From: Bacteroidota bacterium
GTDB lineage: Bacteria > Bacteroidota > Bacteroidia > NS11-12g > UBA955
Length of the DNA stretch: 64,000 bases
Direction of reading: 5' to 3'
NCBI GenBank assembly: GCA_963169345.1
Contig: CAUJCT010000001.1
Coordinates: forward strand, 1 to 64,000
Below are positions 18,579 to 27,286 of the stretch, one piece after another (the stretch's first letter is position 1; every line of letters starts with the position of its first letter). Position numbers and translations under genes: made by a program. The notes beneath the pieces were generated by a model. It did no database searches and was not told the DNA's origin. It worked only from the letters and a program-made list of their open reading frames with translations.

Positions 18579-19418
18579 TTACTCTTTAACCAGTTCAATT
18601 TGATTTGGTGAAATGACTATTCGCTTTTGTTTGTACAGTGCTCCCAATGCCTTTTTGAATAGCTTTTTACTCATTCCCAGAGTTTCATAAATTAATTCGG
18701 GAGAGCTGTTATCACTCAATTCGAGACGACCACCATTTTTATTCAATACTTTTAGAATTTTATCGGCATTCGGTTCAATGGAAGCCAATCCAATAGGCTG
18801 AAGTGAGATATCCAGTTTATTCTGTTCCCTGATTTTTTTGATATAGCCTTTTAATCTGTCACCGGTATCAATTTCCTGAAAAATTTCATCGTGATAAATT
18901 AGTCCTTTGTGCTTGCCATTTACAATTACATTACCACCAAGAGGGGTATTATCAGCAATTATAATTTCGACTTCGTCACCTTCTTTGAAATCAATAGTTT
19001 CATTGCTTAAAAATTTGGAATACTTTTGGGTACCGACTAATCTGCCGCTGGCTTCATCAAAATACATATAGATGAGATAGCGATTGCCCACACGCATACT
19101 GGTTAGCTGCTCACTGAAAGGCACCAGTAAATCTTTTTCAAGTCCCCAGTTCATGAACACCCCAATATTACTTTTGTCTACTACACGCAGCATGGCCGCT
19201 GTGTTGAGGGTAATTTTAGGTTCGAGCGTTGTAGCCACTACCCTTTCATCGAAATCCTGATAAACGAAAACTTGAATTTTATCTCCGATATTATATTCTT
19301 TCGGAATGTATTTGTTAGGCAGAAGGACTTCATTTTCTTTATTGCCATCACCTAGAAAAAGACCAGGAGGTGTTAATCTTAATATTTCGAGGGTGTGATA
19401 TGTTCCTATTTGCAGCAT
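18579..19418 (-). CDS. cvfB: CvfB-family S1-like RNA-binding protein
   Basis: A 279-residue protein built of S1-type beta-barrel modules and a C-terminal winged-helix-like region. The modules are GTYHTLEILRLTPPGLFLGD, SNIGVFMNWGLEKDLLVPFSEQ, and GLIYHDEIFQEIDTGDRLKGYI. The C-terminal region is ELSDNSSPELIYETLGMSKK followed by FKKALGALYKQKRI. This layout is that of CvfB/YitL, an RNA-binding regulator in Gram-positives that is also widespread in Bacteroidota. It is the last gene of the pfkA-recN-small protein-cvfB run and starts immediately after the small membrane protein gene. Confidence 0.85.
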   Translation of the reverse strand: MLQIGTYHTLEILRLTPPGLFLGDGNKENEVLLPNKYIPKEYNIGDKIQVFVYQDFDERVVATTLEPKITLNTAAMLRVVDKSNIGVFMNWGLEKDLLVPFSEQLTSMRVGNRYLIYMYFDEASGRLVGTQKYSKFLSNETIDFKEGDEVEIIIADNTPLGGNVIVNGKHKGLIYHDEIFQEIDTGDRLKGYIKKIREQNKLDISLQPIGLASIEPNADKILKVLNKNGGRLELSDNSSPELIYETLGMSKKLFKKALGALYKQKRIVISPNQIELVKE

Positions 19419-19419
19419 T

Positions 19420-19584
19420 TTACGATTCTATCCATTGAAAAACAGAATAAGTCAAAGAAACAACAATAAATCCTATAATCGATATATAAATTATGTACTG
19501 GCCTTTCTTGTCATATTTTTTGACATACTCATCCATGTCTTTTTTATACGCGAAAACCAAGGCTATGATAAATAATGGGAGCAT
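19420..19584 (-). CDS. Small hydrophobic membrane protein (54 aa)
   Basis: This short gene was found by reading the gap between recN and cvfB. ATG at 19584-19582 directly follows the recN stop (19587-19585) without a spacer, and its TAA (19422-19420) sits 1 bp before the cvfB ATG. The product has a hydrophobic N-terminus (MLPLFIIALVFAY), a charged middle (KKDMDEYVKKYDKKG) and a second membrane segment (YIIYISIIGFIVVSLTYSVF). The tight head-to-tail packing and membrane-like composition argue that it is real. I do not recognise a family. A two-helix topology with a charged loop is likely. Confidence 0.65.
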   Translation of the reverse strand: MLPLFIIALVFAYKKDMDEYVKKYDKKGQYIIYISIIGFIVVSLTYSVFQWIES

Positions 19585-21240
19585 TTAAACTTTTAATAAT
19601 TCCTTCGCATTTTTCTTGGCAATATCCGTTGCTTCATCTCCACTTAACATTTTAGCCAGTTCTTCAACTCTCTCTTCTTTATTCAAATCCTTCATGTAAG
19701 AAACAGTGGTATTATTTTTTACAATTTTACCTACAAAGAAATGCTTGTCACCATACCCTGCCACCTGAGGAAGATGTGTAATAGCCAGCACCTGATGTGA
19801 GCCAGCAATTTGCTTAAACATTTTACCTATTGTATCCGCCACTTTTCCGGAAACACCTGTATCAATTTCATCGAAAATAAGTGTATTCAACTGTCGATTT
19901 CCAGCTTCAATGGCTCGAATGCTCAGTGCAAGTCGACTCAATTCACCACCGGAGGCTACTTTATTTAAACTTTGAGGTGCAATACCCGGATTGGCAGAGA
20001 ACAAACAATTCAATGAGGTTCTTCCAAAATCGTCCAGCTCTTCTTTTAAATCCATAGCAAACTCGATAACTGCGTGAGGCATTTCGAGCGTTTTTAGAGA
20101 AGATTCAATTTGCGATTTAATGTCTTTAGAAGCCTTAAGTCTTTTGTCATGTAATTTATCAGCCATCGAAAACAACTGCTTTCTGAGTTGATCAATCTCC
20201 ATTTGAGTTTTTTCAACTTTAGCATCCATTTGACCAATGGCAATCAGCTGATCGGCGATTTGTTCACTCACTTTTAAAAGTTCGCTAAACTCAGACACAT
20301 TGTGCTTTCTCTTTAAATGTTGAATGGAAGCTAGTCTGGTATTGATTTCTTCCATGCGATTTTCATCGAATATAACCGATTCTTTAAGGCTGAATGAATC
20401 ATCGACAACATCCTTCAATTCTATGATTACCGAGTTTAAACGATTGGCTATTTCACGCGCTTTTTCACTTACATTTTCCAATGAGCGAGCTTTATTTTTT
20501 AACTGAGTTAAAGCATCAATCAGAGAAGATTCTGATTCGCTCAAACTTGTAGAAATGGCATCAGCAACCTGAACAATTTGGTCGGCGTTGCTTAGTATTC
20601 TGAGTTCATTTTCGAGCACAGGTTCTTCATTTTCTTTGAGATTGAGCTGTTCGAACTCATTGATAAGGAATTCGAGATAATCTTTTTCCTTAATTAATCT
20701 GTCTTGTTCAGATTTCAGTTCCGACAATTCACTTAAAAGTTGTTTTAGATGAGAGAACTGAAGTTTGTATTTTTTTACATCTTCAGAGAGACCTGCGAAT
20801 CCATCTATAAGATTAAATTGAAAGTCTCTGTCGTTGAGGTGGGTATTTTCGTGTTGAGAATGGAGACTAACGAGCCTTTCACCAATTTCTTTCAGTTGTT
20901 GAAGACTTACCGGGGTATCATTGATAAATGAGCGCGACTTACCATTTGTACTGATTTCACGGCGAATGATGGTAGTTTCTTCGAAATCTATATCATTAGA
21001 CGAAAAGAAATCCTCAAACTTATCTTTATTAAGAGCGAATTCACCTTCAACCACACATTTTTCAGTTGGGTCACCGAGGGTTTTGACATCAGCTCTTGCA
21101 CCCAGAATAAGGTCGAAGGCATCGAGAATAATCGATTTACCAGCTCCCGTTTCACCAGTGATAATATTTAAGCCTTTAGAAGGTTCAAACACCACATTTC
21201 TGATGATGGCGAAATTATTAACAGAGAGTTTGAGCAGCAT
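19585..21240 (-). CDS. recN: DNA repair protein RecN
   Basis: A 551-residue SMC-like ATPase of double-strand break repair. The N-terminal head has Walker A (ITGETGAGKSIILDA); a central coiled-coil arm spans about 150-370. The C-terminal head has the ABC signature region (NKVASGGELSRLALSI), Walker B (LNTLIFDEIDTGVSG) and the switch His (VLAITHLPQVAGYGD). Length is normal. Its ATG overlaps the pfkA stop as TGATG (21242-21238), so translation of the two is coupled. Confidence 0.95.
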   Translation of the reverse strand: MLLKLSVNNFAIIRNVVFEPSKGLNIITGETGAGKSIILDAFDLILGARADVKTLGDPTEKCVVEGEFALNKDKFEDFFSSNDIDFEETTIIRREISTNGKSRSFINDTPVSLQQLKEIGERLVSLHSQHENTHLNDRDFQFNLIDGFAGLSEDVKKYKLQFSHLKQLLSELSELKSEQDRLIKEKDYLEFLINEFEQLNLKENEEPVLENELRILSNADQIVQVADAISTSLSESESSLIDALTQLKNKARSLENVSEKAREIANRLNSVIIELKDVVDDSFSLKESVIFDENRMEEINTRLASIQHLKRKHNVSEFSELLKVSEQIADQLIAIGQMDAKVEKTQMEIDQLRKQLFSMADKLHDKRLKASKDIKSQIESSLKTLEMPHAVIEFAMDLKEELDDFGRTSLNCLFSANPGIAPQSLNKVASGGELSRLALSIRAIEAGNRQLNTLIFDEIDTGVSGKVADTIGKMFKQIAGSHQVLAITHLPQVAGYGDKHFFVGKIVKNNTTVSYMKDLNKEERVEELAKMLSGDEATDIAKKNAKELLKV

Positions 21241-22211
21241 CAGTGACTAAGGATTTTTGAAAGGTTCCAGAGCATTGGGTCGATAGATTTGCGGTTATGA
21301 ATAGCATCATCATAACTGGTGATATTGACCTTATGATTAACCACACCTACACAAACATTGGTATTACCAGCGAGCAATTGTTCAACAGCGGCATTACCTA
21401 GAGTTGAGGCCAGAATTCTGTCATTGGCAGTAGGTTTACCACCTCTTTGTATATGACCCAGCACAGACACTCGTACATCATTATCCGGGAATTGACTGTT
21501 AAATTTATCGGCAATTGCAAATGCGTGGCCTTCGGTTTCACCTTCAGCAACCACAATGATACTGAACTCTTTTTTGCGTTTGGATTTATTTTCAAAATGC
21601 TTGATGAGGTCATCAAAATCATTCATTATTTCGGGTAGTAAAATACCTTCGGCACCACCTGCCAGACCGCTGTTGAGGGCGATAAAACCACTATCACGAC
21701 CCATCACTTCTATAAAAAAAACCCGATTATGAGAATCTGCTGTATCCCTGATTTTGTCGATAGCGTCCAGGGCTGTATTTACAGCAGTATCGAAACCAAT
21801 GGTATAGTCGGTGCCATACAAGTCATTATCGATGGTACCGGGAGCACCAACACTTGGGATACCGAATTCCTTATAAAAAATACCTGCACCAGTGTAGGTA
21901 CCATTACCACCGATACATACTAAACCTTCTACACCGTGATTTTTAAGATTATCAAACGCTTTTTTTCTGCCATCATAAGACATAAAATCTTTACTTCTGG
22001 CAGATTTGAGGATGGTACCACCATATTGAATAATATTGGCAACATCTTTAACATTAAGAAGGTTCATTTCATTTTCAATCATGCCCTGAAACCCTCTTTT
22101 AATACCGACAACTTCCAGACCATTATAGGCAGCGGCTCTCACAACGGCACGAATACAGGCATTCATACCGGGAGAATCTCCACCAGAGGTCATTACTCCT
22201 ATTCTCTTCAT
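21240..22211 (-). CDS. pfkA: 6-phosphofructokinase
   Basis: A 323-residue glycolytic kinase of the PfkA family. The start is MKRIGVMTSGGDSPGMNACI. The substrate loop has PGTIDNDLYGTDYTIGF with the catalytic Asp, then FIEVMGRDSGFIAL and SVLGHIQRGGKPTANDRILAS. One key position differs from the E. coli enzyme: the nucleotide/Mg loop reads GGNGT instead of GGDGS, an Asp to Asn change encoded clearly as AAT. The ATG at 22211 is chosen because a TACTTTTG box lies 6 bp upstream; the longer frame to 22241 runs through a terminator T-tract. First gene of the run with recN, the 54-aa protein and cvfB. Confidence 0.93.
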   Translation of the reverse strand: MKRIGVMTSGGDSPGMNACIRAVVRAAAYNGLEVVGIKRGFQGMIENEMNLLNVKDVANIIQYGGTILKSARSKDFMSYDGRKKAFDNLKNHGVEGLVCIGGNGTYTGAGIFYKEFGIPSVGAPGTIDNDLYGTDYTIGFDTAVNTALDAIDKIRDTADSHNRVFFIEVMGRDSGFIALNSGLAGGAEGILLPEIMNDFDDLIKHFENKSKRKKEFSIIVVAEGETEGHAFAIADKFNSQFPDNDVRVSVLGHIQRGGKPTANDRILASTLGNAAVEQLLAGNTNVCVGVVNHKVNITSYDDAIHNRKSIDPMLWNLSKILSH

Positions 22212-22217
22212 CAATAG

Positions 22218-22225
22218 CAAAAGTA
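22218..22225 (-). promoter_or_regulatory. -7 promoter box of pfkA, adjacent to start
   Basis: TACTTTTG on the minus strand ends 6 bp before the pfkA ATG (22211), predicting a leaderless mRNA. The box directly abuts the T-run of the upstream terminator, so the -33 region would fall inside the terminator hairpin. Confidence 0.6.
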
Positions 22226-22252
22226 AAAAAAAAGCCGACATTGCTGTCGGCC
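22224..22252 (-). terminator. Rho-independent terminator of the coiled-coil gene
   Basis: Minus-strand hairpin GCCGACA-GCAA-TGTCGGC (22251-22234) is followed by a run of nine T. It lies 22 bp after the stop of the gene ending at 22274. Confidence 0.85.
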
Positions 22253-22273
22253 TTTCTTCAATAATTTATTCAC

Positions 22274-23200
22274 TTATTTCAGTGTGAATTTAGCGGAGCC
22301 AATTCTATAACCTTCTGCAAACAATTCGACAATGTATTCACCTTTGGTAAAGCTACCTTGTTTTTTGCAATAAACTACTTCATCCACTTTTTCATTTTTG
22401 TAGTCAATTGTTTTCTTTTCGGTGTAGCTAACATCAGTGCCATCGACTTTTGTCACCTGTAATTTAGTTAAAATCGGAGAGCCATCAGGAGCAACAAGTT
22501 TAATAAAGATGTCTTTATCACCTTCATCGGCTAATTCATTTTTATCGATAGAGAAAGACACTTTAATTTCTTCCACTTTGCTGGCTTTATCAGTTTCCAC
22601 TTCTTTTTTGCCGAACAATTTTCTTTCTCTCACACCAACAGCGCGGATACTACCTGCATGAAGTTTCTTAGCCTGAGCAATTTTTTTGTTACCTGCTTCA
22701 ATGGTTCTGTCTTTTTCGGCAGAACGGGCTTGTTCAGTAGACAAATCCTGAGTCAACTGAGTTTTTTCAGTTGTCAGAACTTCCACTTGTTGAGTTAATT
22801 CAGCTACTCTAAGCTTGTAATCTTCTACCATACTTCTAAGGCTTAAGATTTCAGCTTTTGCTTTTTTGTACTCAGCATCTGAAAGTTTGCCCTTATTAAG
22901 GAGCAATTTGATTTGTTTGATCTTTTGTTCGATAGCCAGGTCCTTTTCATTGAGTTGATCATTCAGAGATTGGTTTTCTGAGTGGAGTTGTTCCAGTTCA
23001 GTTTCCATCTTTTTGATCTCATCATTGAGGACATTTTTATCGTTAGTAAGACCCTCGACCCTTGTTGCTAATTCTTTCTTTTCTTTATTACCCAGCCATA
23101 GATTAATACCTATCCCTACATTCAGTGCCAATAAGGCTCCAATGAGGATCATTAAATAGGTTTTACTCTTCTTGTCTTTTTCATTTTGTTGAATTTCCAT
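22274..23200 (-). CDS. Membrane-anchored coiled-coil protein
   Basis: A 308-residue protein with three parts. The first is a short cytosolic Lys/Glu-rich N-terminus followed by one membrane helix (YLMILIGALLALNVGIGINLWL). The second is a long coiled coil (about residues 35-175, heptads such as VEGLTNDKNVLNDEIKKM). The third is a C-terminal beta-sandwich-like domain (EEIKVSFSIDKNELADEGDK ... KGEYIVELFAEGYRIGSAKF). I do not recognise a characterised family; similar proteins are common in Bacteroidota, perhaps linking the inner membrane to periplasmic structures. It is monocistronic, with its own promoter box and terminator. Confidence 0.7.
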   Translation of the reverse strand: MEIQQNEKDKKSKTYLMILIGALLALNVGIGINLWLGNKEKKELATRVEGLTNDKNVLNDEIKKMETELEQLHSENQSLNDQLNEKDLAIEQKIKQIKLLLNKGKLSDAEYKKAKAEILSLRSMVEDYKLRVAELTQQVEVLTTEKTQLTQDLSTEQARSAEKDRTIEAGNKKIAQAKKLHAGSIRAVGVRERKLFGKKEVETDKASKVEEIKVSFSIDKNELADEGDKDIFIKLVAPDGSPILTKLQVTKVDGTDVSYTEKKTIDYKNEKVDEVVYCKKQGSFTKGEYIVELFAEGYRIGSAKFTLK

Positions 23201-23222
23201 TTTGCGCTAAATTTATTTTGTA

Positions 23223-23230
23223 CAAAGTTA
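23223..23230 (-). promoter_or_regulatory. -7 promoter box of the coiled-coil gene
   Basis: Minus-strand TAACTTTG matches TAnnTTTG, 22 bp upstream of the ATG at 23200. Confidence 0.55.
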
Positions 23231-23263
23231 TAATAAATATAACGGAGAAACCTATAAATTTAT

Positions 23264-23608
23264 TTACAGATTTTGTTTCAGTTCGACCAAAAATGCTTTA
23301 ATTTTTTCCAGACTTTTAAGCATTTCGACATTTTTATCCGTTACATTTCTGTTGCCAAGCATATATTCATTAGCCCCTTGCAGCGTATATCCCTTTTCCT
23401 TAACCAGATAGTGTATGGTTTTTAGGTCTTCGATATTCTGAGCTGTGTATAAACGGTCACCTTTTCTATTTTTGTTAAGATTTTTAAGGCAGTCAAATTC
23501 TTTTTCCCAAAAACGGAGCATAGAAGCCGGAACGCCAATCATCTTGGACACCTCTCCCATTTTATAGAACAATTTTTGTATTTCCTTATCTGTATTCAGT
23601 TTTGGCAT
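23264..23608 (-). CDS. MerR-family transcriptional regulator (small)
   Basis: A 114-residue protein with an N-terminal MerR-type winged helix (FYKMGEVSKMIGVPASMLRF, WEKEFDCLKNLNKNRKGDRL, YTAQNIEDLKTIHYLVKEKG). A short helix and coiled C-terminus follow, with no effector domain and no Cys pair for metal sensing. This stand-alone type is common in Bacteroidota. It is coupled to the M23 peptidase gene by a TAATG overlap (23610-23606), so it may act in envelope control, but its targets are unknown. Confidence 0.85.
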   Translation of the reverse strand: MPKLNTDKEIQKLFYKMGEVSKMIGVPASMLRFWEKEFDCLKNLNKNRKGDRLYTAQNIEDLKTIHYLVKEKGYTLQGANEYMLGNRNVTDKNVEMLKSLEKIKAFLVELKQNL

Positions 23609-24573
23609 TAGTCGAATGATTGAGTTGGTGCAGAGGCTCTTTCAAGCATTTGCTGATATTCTTCGTTACTTAAGTCGTTGTAAAAGAAGAAAGCCGGATT
23701 GAGTTTTTCTCCGTTTTTATGTACTTCGTAATGTAAGTGCGGGCCGGTAGACTTACCTGTAGATCCTATTAAACCTATAAGTTGTCCTCTTGTTACTTTC
23801 TGGCCTCGTTTCACTTTAAATTTGCTTAAGTGCCCGTATAAAGTCTTAAATCCATTGCCATGATTAATGATAATATGCTGACCATATCCCCATATTTCTG
23901 AAGTAACAGATTCGACTACCCCATCAGCCGTGGCATATACTTCAACACCTCTTGGCGCAGTAAAGTCGATACCCGCATGGAATCTTTGAGTTCGGTAAAA
24001 GGGGTCAGTTCTGTAACCGAAACCGGAGCCAATTCTATCCAGATTTTTATTGGCAACGGGTTGTATAGCCGGGATTCGGGAGAGATAATCCTTTTTGTTT
24101 TTTGCCATTGCCAGCAACTGATCAAAACTGCTGCTTTGCAATTTAAACTCCTTGTTGAGTTTATCCAATTCCTGATTAAGCGCGATCAATAATTCGGAAT
24201 TAGGGAGTTTTCGCAAATCATCGTATTTTTCAAATGAACCTTCTTTGATAGAGTTTTCATTAACAGGAGCACTTTCATAGATGGCTCTGTAAACTGTATT
24301 GTCTTTATTTCTGAGTTTATTGAGTTCATCATTTAAAACTGCCACTCTCTGGTTAAGGTGTTCGAGTTCGGCTATAACATCTGTATTTTCAGATTTAAGC
24401 TTCTTTTCAGCCGGAGAATCAACAAAACGGTTAAAAATGAGGAAAAACACAAAACCCAGAATTAGAGAAAAGGAAAAGACACCAATACCTCTCAACAGCA
24501 ATATCCATCGGCTCAGTTTATATTTTTCGTAACTGAGTGTTTTGGGGTTGAAGAAATATTTGGTTTTAGCCAT
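23608..24573 (-). CDS. M23-family (LytM) peptidoglycan endopeptidase
   Basis: A 321-residue inner-membrane-anchored protein. It has one N-terminal membrane helix (ILLLRGIGVFSFSLILGFVF), a coiled-coil region (about residues 60-170), then the LytM domain. The domain has the zinc motif HAGIDFTAPRGVEVYATADG (HxxxD), GYGQHIIINHGNGFKTLYGH and the final GPHLHYEVHKNG (HxH). All metal ligands are present, so it is likely an active D,D-endopeptidase rather than a degenerate activator. It is divergent from alaS across about 77 bp and coupled to the downstream MerR gene. Confidence 0.9.
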   Translation of the reverse strand: MAKTKYFFNPKTLSYEKYKLSRWILLLRGIGVFSFSLILGFVFFLIFNRFVDSPAEKKLKSENTDVIAELEHLNQRVAVLNDELNKLRNKDNTVYRAIYESAPVNENSIKEGSFEKYDDLRKLPNSELLIALNQELDKLNKEFKLQSSSFDQLLAMAKNKKDYLSRIPAIQPVANKNLDRIGSGFGYRTDPFYRTQRFHAGIDFTAPRGVEVYATADGVVESVTSEIWGYGQHIIINHGNGFKTLYGHLSKFKVKRGQKVTRGQLIGLIGSTGKSTGPHLHYEVHKNGEKLNPAFFFYNDLSNEEYQQMLERASAPTQSFD

Positions 24574-24596
24574 ATTAAATTACCTAAGCTATTTTG

Positions 24597-24604
24597 TATT
24601 TTCG
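24597..24604 (+). promoter_or_regulatory. -7 promoter box for alaS
   Basis: TATTTTCG resembles TAnnTTTG and lies 46 bp before the alaS ATG at 24651, in the divergent region with the M23 peptidase gene. Confidence 0.45.
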
Positions 24605-24650
24605 CGCATTCAAAAATAAATCGCTCAAAAATAATAGAATTTTTCAATTC

Positions 24651-27278
24651 ATGATATCATCCAGAGAAATACGGATAAGTTTTTTGGAATTCTTTCAGAA
24701 TAAGCAGCACACAATTGTGCCCTCTGCTCCTATTGTTGTTAAGAATGATCCAACATTAATGTTTACCAATGCAGGAATGAATCAATTTAAAGATTACTTC
24801 CTAGGCAACAAAAAAGCACCATACAACAGAGCAGCCGATACTCAGAAGTGTTTAAGAGTAAGCGGCAAGCACAACGATTTAGAAGAAGTTGGGGTCGACC
24901 ATTACCACCATACCATGTTTGAGATGCTGGGTAACTGGAGTTTTGGTGATTATTTCAAGAAAGAAGCCATTGCCTGGAGTTGGGAATTACTGACAGAAAT
25001 ATACAAAATAGACAAAAACCGTTTATACGTCACTGTTTTTGAAGGTGATAATAAAGAAGGTTTGCCATTCGACCAGGAAGCATACGACTGTTGGGCTAAA
25101 CTTATTGCACCGGAGCGCATTTTGAAGGGCAACAAGAAAGACAATTTCTGGGAAATGGGAGATACAGGTCCTTGTGGTCCATGTTCCGAAATACATGTCG
25201 ATATGCGTGATGATGCCGAAAGAGCCACTACCGGGGGCGATCAACTGGTGAACAAAGACCATCCTGAAGTGATTGAAATCTGGAACAATGTGTTTATGGA
25301 ATTCAATCGCAAAGCTGATGGTTCACTTGAAAAATTACCTGCACAACACGTCGATACGGGTATGGGATTTGAGCGCTTGACCAGAGTTTTACAGGGTAAG
25401 AAGTCGAATTACGATACTGATATCTTTCAACCAATCATCAAAGAACTTGAAATCATTTCAGGAAAGTCCTATAGCGGTACAGACAGCAAGCAGGATATTG
25501 CATTCAGAGTAATAGCAGACCATATCAGAGCAGTGACTTTTTGCATAGCGGATGGTCAATTGCCTTCCAATACCGGTGCCGGATATGTTATCAGAAGAAT
25601 ATTAAGACGTGCCCTAAGATATGGCTATTCCTACCTTGGCATGCGCGAGCCGTTTATGTATAGATTAGTGCCGGTTTTATGTAAAGAAATGGGCATGGTT
25701 TTTCCGGAAATCGAGCAGCAAAAGTCATTTATTGCCAAAGTTATTCAGGAAGAAGGCAATACATTCCTTAAAACATTATCATTTGGGCTTGATCGTATAA
25801 ATACATACTTAAGTAGCTCCAAGAAAGTCATTGAGGGAAATGTTGCATTTGAATTATACGATACATTTGGTTTTCCTATTGATTTAACTAATTTAATAGC
25901 CTCTGAGAATGGATTTACTGTTGATCTGGAAGGATTCGAAAAACATTTACAAGAGCAAAAAGAGCGCAGCAGAAAAGACGCCAAGAAAGAGACCGGCGAC
26001 TGGACTTATTTGCTGGATGATGATCAGGAAGAGTTTATTGGATATGACTATTTGGAAGCAAACGTCAAAGTTGCCAGATACAGAATCATCAAACAGAAAG
26101 ACAAACAACAATTTCAACTGGTATTTAATCTAACCCCTTTCTATGCTGAGAGTGGCGGGCAGGTTGGTGATACAGGCACAATGACAGGCGTTGTCAACGG
26201 AGAAACCATCAAAATTTTAGATACTCAAAAAGAGAACGATTTAATTATACATGTTGTTGACCATTTACCAAAAGACAATGTTCAGTCGTTTGAAGTAAGA
26301 GTTGATGAGCATAAAAGACTTTTAACAGCCAATAACCACAGTGCCACCCATCTTTTGCATGCGGCATTGAAACAAGTACTTGGACAACACGTAGCACAGA
26401 AAGGTTCATTGGTCAATTCAGATTACCTGCGTTTCGATTTCAGTCATTTTTCTAAACTGAGTGATGAGGAGATAGAACAGATAGAACAAATTGTCAATGA
26501 GAAAATCATTGAAAACATAAGCCTGGATGAAAAACGCATGGTACCTATCAAACAAGCAGTTGATGAGATGGGAGCCACTGCATTGTTTGGCGAAAAATAT
26601 GGAGATTTGGTAAGGGTGATTACCTTCGACAGACAATATTCAGTTGAATTATGCGGGGGTACTCATGTTAAGAGTACTGGACAAATCAGAAGATTTAAAA
26701 TACAGTCGGAAAGTTCAGTTGCGGCAGGTGTGCGCAGAATTGAAGCCATAACCAGCGACAAAGTGGATGCTTATTACAATGGACTTGAGCAGGAAATAAA
26801 AGAAGTAAAAGAGCTATTAGGCGATTCTAAAGACATTAAAGCCGGCATTCGGAGATTGATTCAAGAGCGCAGTGATTTGCAAAAAAAGCTGGAGCAATTA
26901 GAATTGGAAAGTACTGCCCGAATTAAGCAGGATATTTCGAGCCGAATAAAAACAGGTGAAAAGCATAAAGTACTCTTAGAACAAATCAACGGATTAAGTT
27001 CGGAAGCGCTTAAAACCTTGAGTTTTCAGATGCGCAATGAGCACGACAATTTATTAGGTGTCATTACTTCCGTTATTGATGGCAAACCAATGATAACAGT
27101 TTTTGCCAGTGATGATGTGGTACAAAATGCCAATGTCAACTGTTCGAATATTGTCAGAGAATTGGCTAAGTCTATCAAAGGAGGCGGAGGCGGGCAAGCA
27201 TTTTATGCAACTGCCGGAGGAAAAGAAGTTGAAGGATTGGATGCCGCAATGAAAGCTGCTGAGTCGATGTTTCTTTAA
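24651..27278 (+). CDS. alaS: Alanine--tRNA ligase
   Basis: An 875-residue class II aminoacyl-tRNA synthetase. The N-terminus reads MISSREIRISFLEFFQNKQH, followed by the catalytic motifs TLMFTNAGMNQFKDYFLG, HHTMFEMLGNWSFGDYFK, and motif 3 region GAGYVIRRILRRALRYG. The editing domain has its zinc ligands in NNHSATHLLHAALKQVLG (HxxxH) and CGGTHVKSTGQI (CxxxH). The C-terminal C-Ala domain contains the Gly-rich KGGGGGQAFYATAGG. Length is standard. The frame extends upstream to a TTG at 24594 that coincides with the promoter box, so the ATG at 24651 is preferred. Confidence 0.96.
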   Translation: MISSREIRISFLEFFQNKQHTIVPSAPIVVKNDPTLMFTNAGMNQFKDYFLGNKKAPYNRAADTQKCLRVSGKHNDLEEVGVDHYHHTMFEMLGNWSFGDYFKKEAIAWSWELLTEIYKIDKNRLYVTVFEGDNKEGLPFDQEAYDCWAKLIAPERILKGNKKDNFWEMGDTGPCGPCSEIHVDMRDDAERATTGGDQLVNKDHPEVIEIWNNVFMEFNRKADGSLEKLPAQHVDTGMGFERLTRVLQGKKSNYDTDIFQPIIKELEIISGKSYSGTDSKQDIAFRVIADHIRAVTFCIADGQLPSNTGAGYVIRRILRRALRYGYSYLGMREPFMYRLVPVLCKEMGMVFPEIEQQKSFIAKVIQEEGNTFLKTLSFGLDRINTYLSSSKKVIEGNVAFELYDTFGFPIDLTNLIASENGFTVDLEGFEKHLQEQKERSRKDAKKETGDWTYLLDDDQEEFIGYDYLEANVKVARYRIIKQKDKQQFQLVFNLTPFYAESGGQVGDTGTMTGVVNGETIKILDTQKENDLIIHVVDHLPKDNVQSFEVRVDEHKRLLTANNHSATHLLHAALKQVLGQHVAQKGSLVNSDYLRFDFSHFSKLSDEEIEQIEQIVNEKIIENISLDEKRMVPIKQAVDEMGATALFGEKYGDLVRVITFDRQYSVELCGGTHVKSTGQIRRFKIQSESSVAAGVRRIEAITSDKVDAYYNGLEQEIKEVKELLGDSKDIKAGIRRLIQERSDLQKKLEQLELESTARIKQDISSRIKTGEKHKVLLEQINGLSSEALKTLSFQMRNEHDNLLGVITSVIDGKPMITVFASDDVVQNANVNCSNIVRELAKSIKGGGGGQAFYATAGGKEVEGLDAAMKAAESMFL

Positions 27279-27286
27279 CCGATTTG

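Noticed and set aside
22211..22241. Longer pfkA start giving an extra MSAFFLLLLL
   Set aside because: The extension reads through the terminator T-run and the promoter box; MKRIGVMTSG is the family's normal start.
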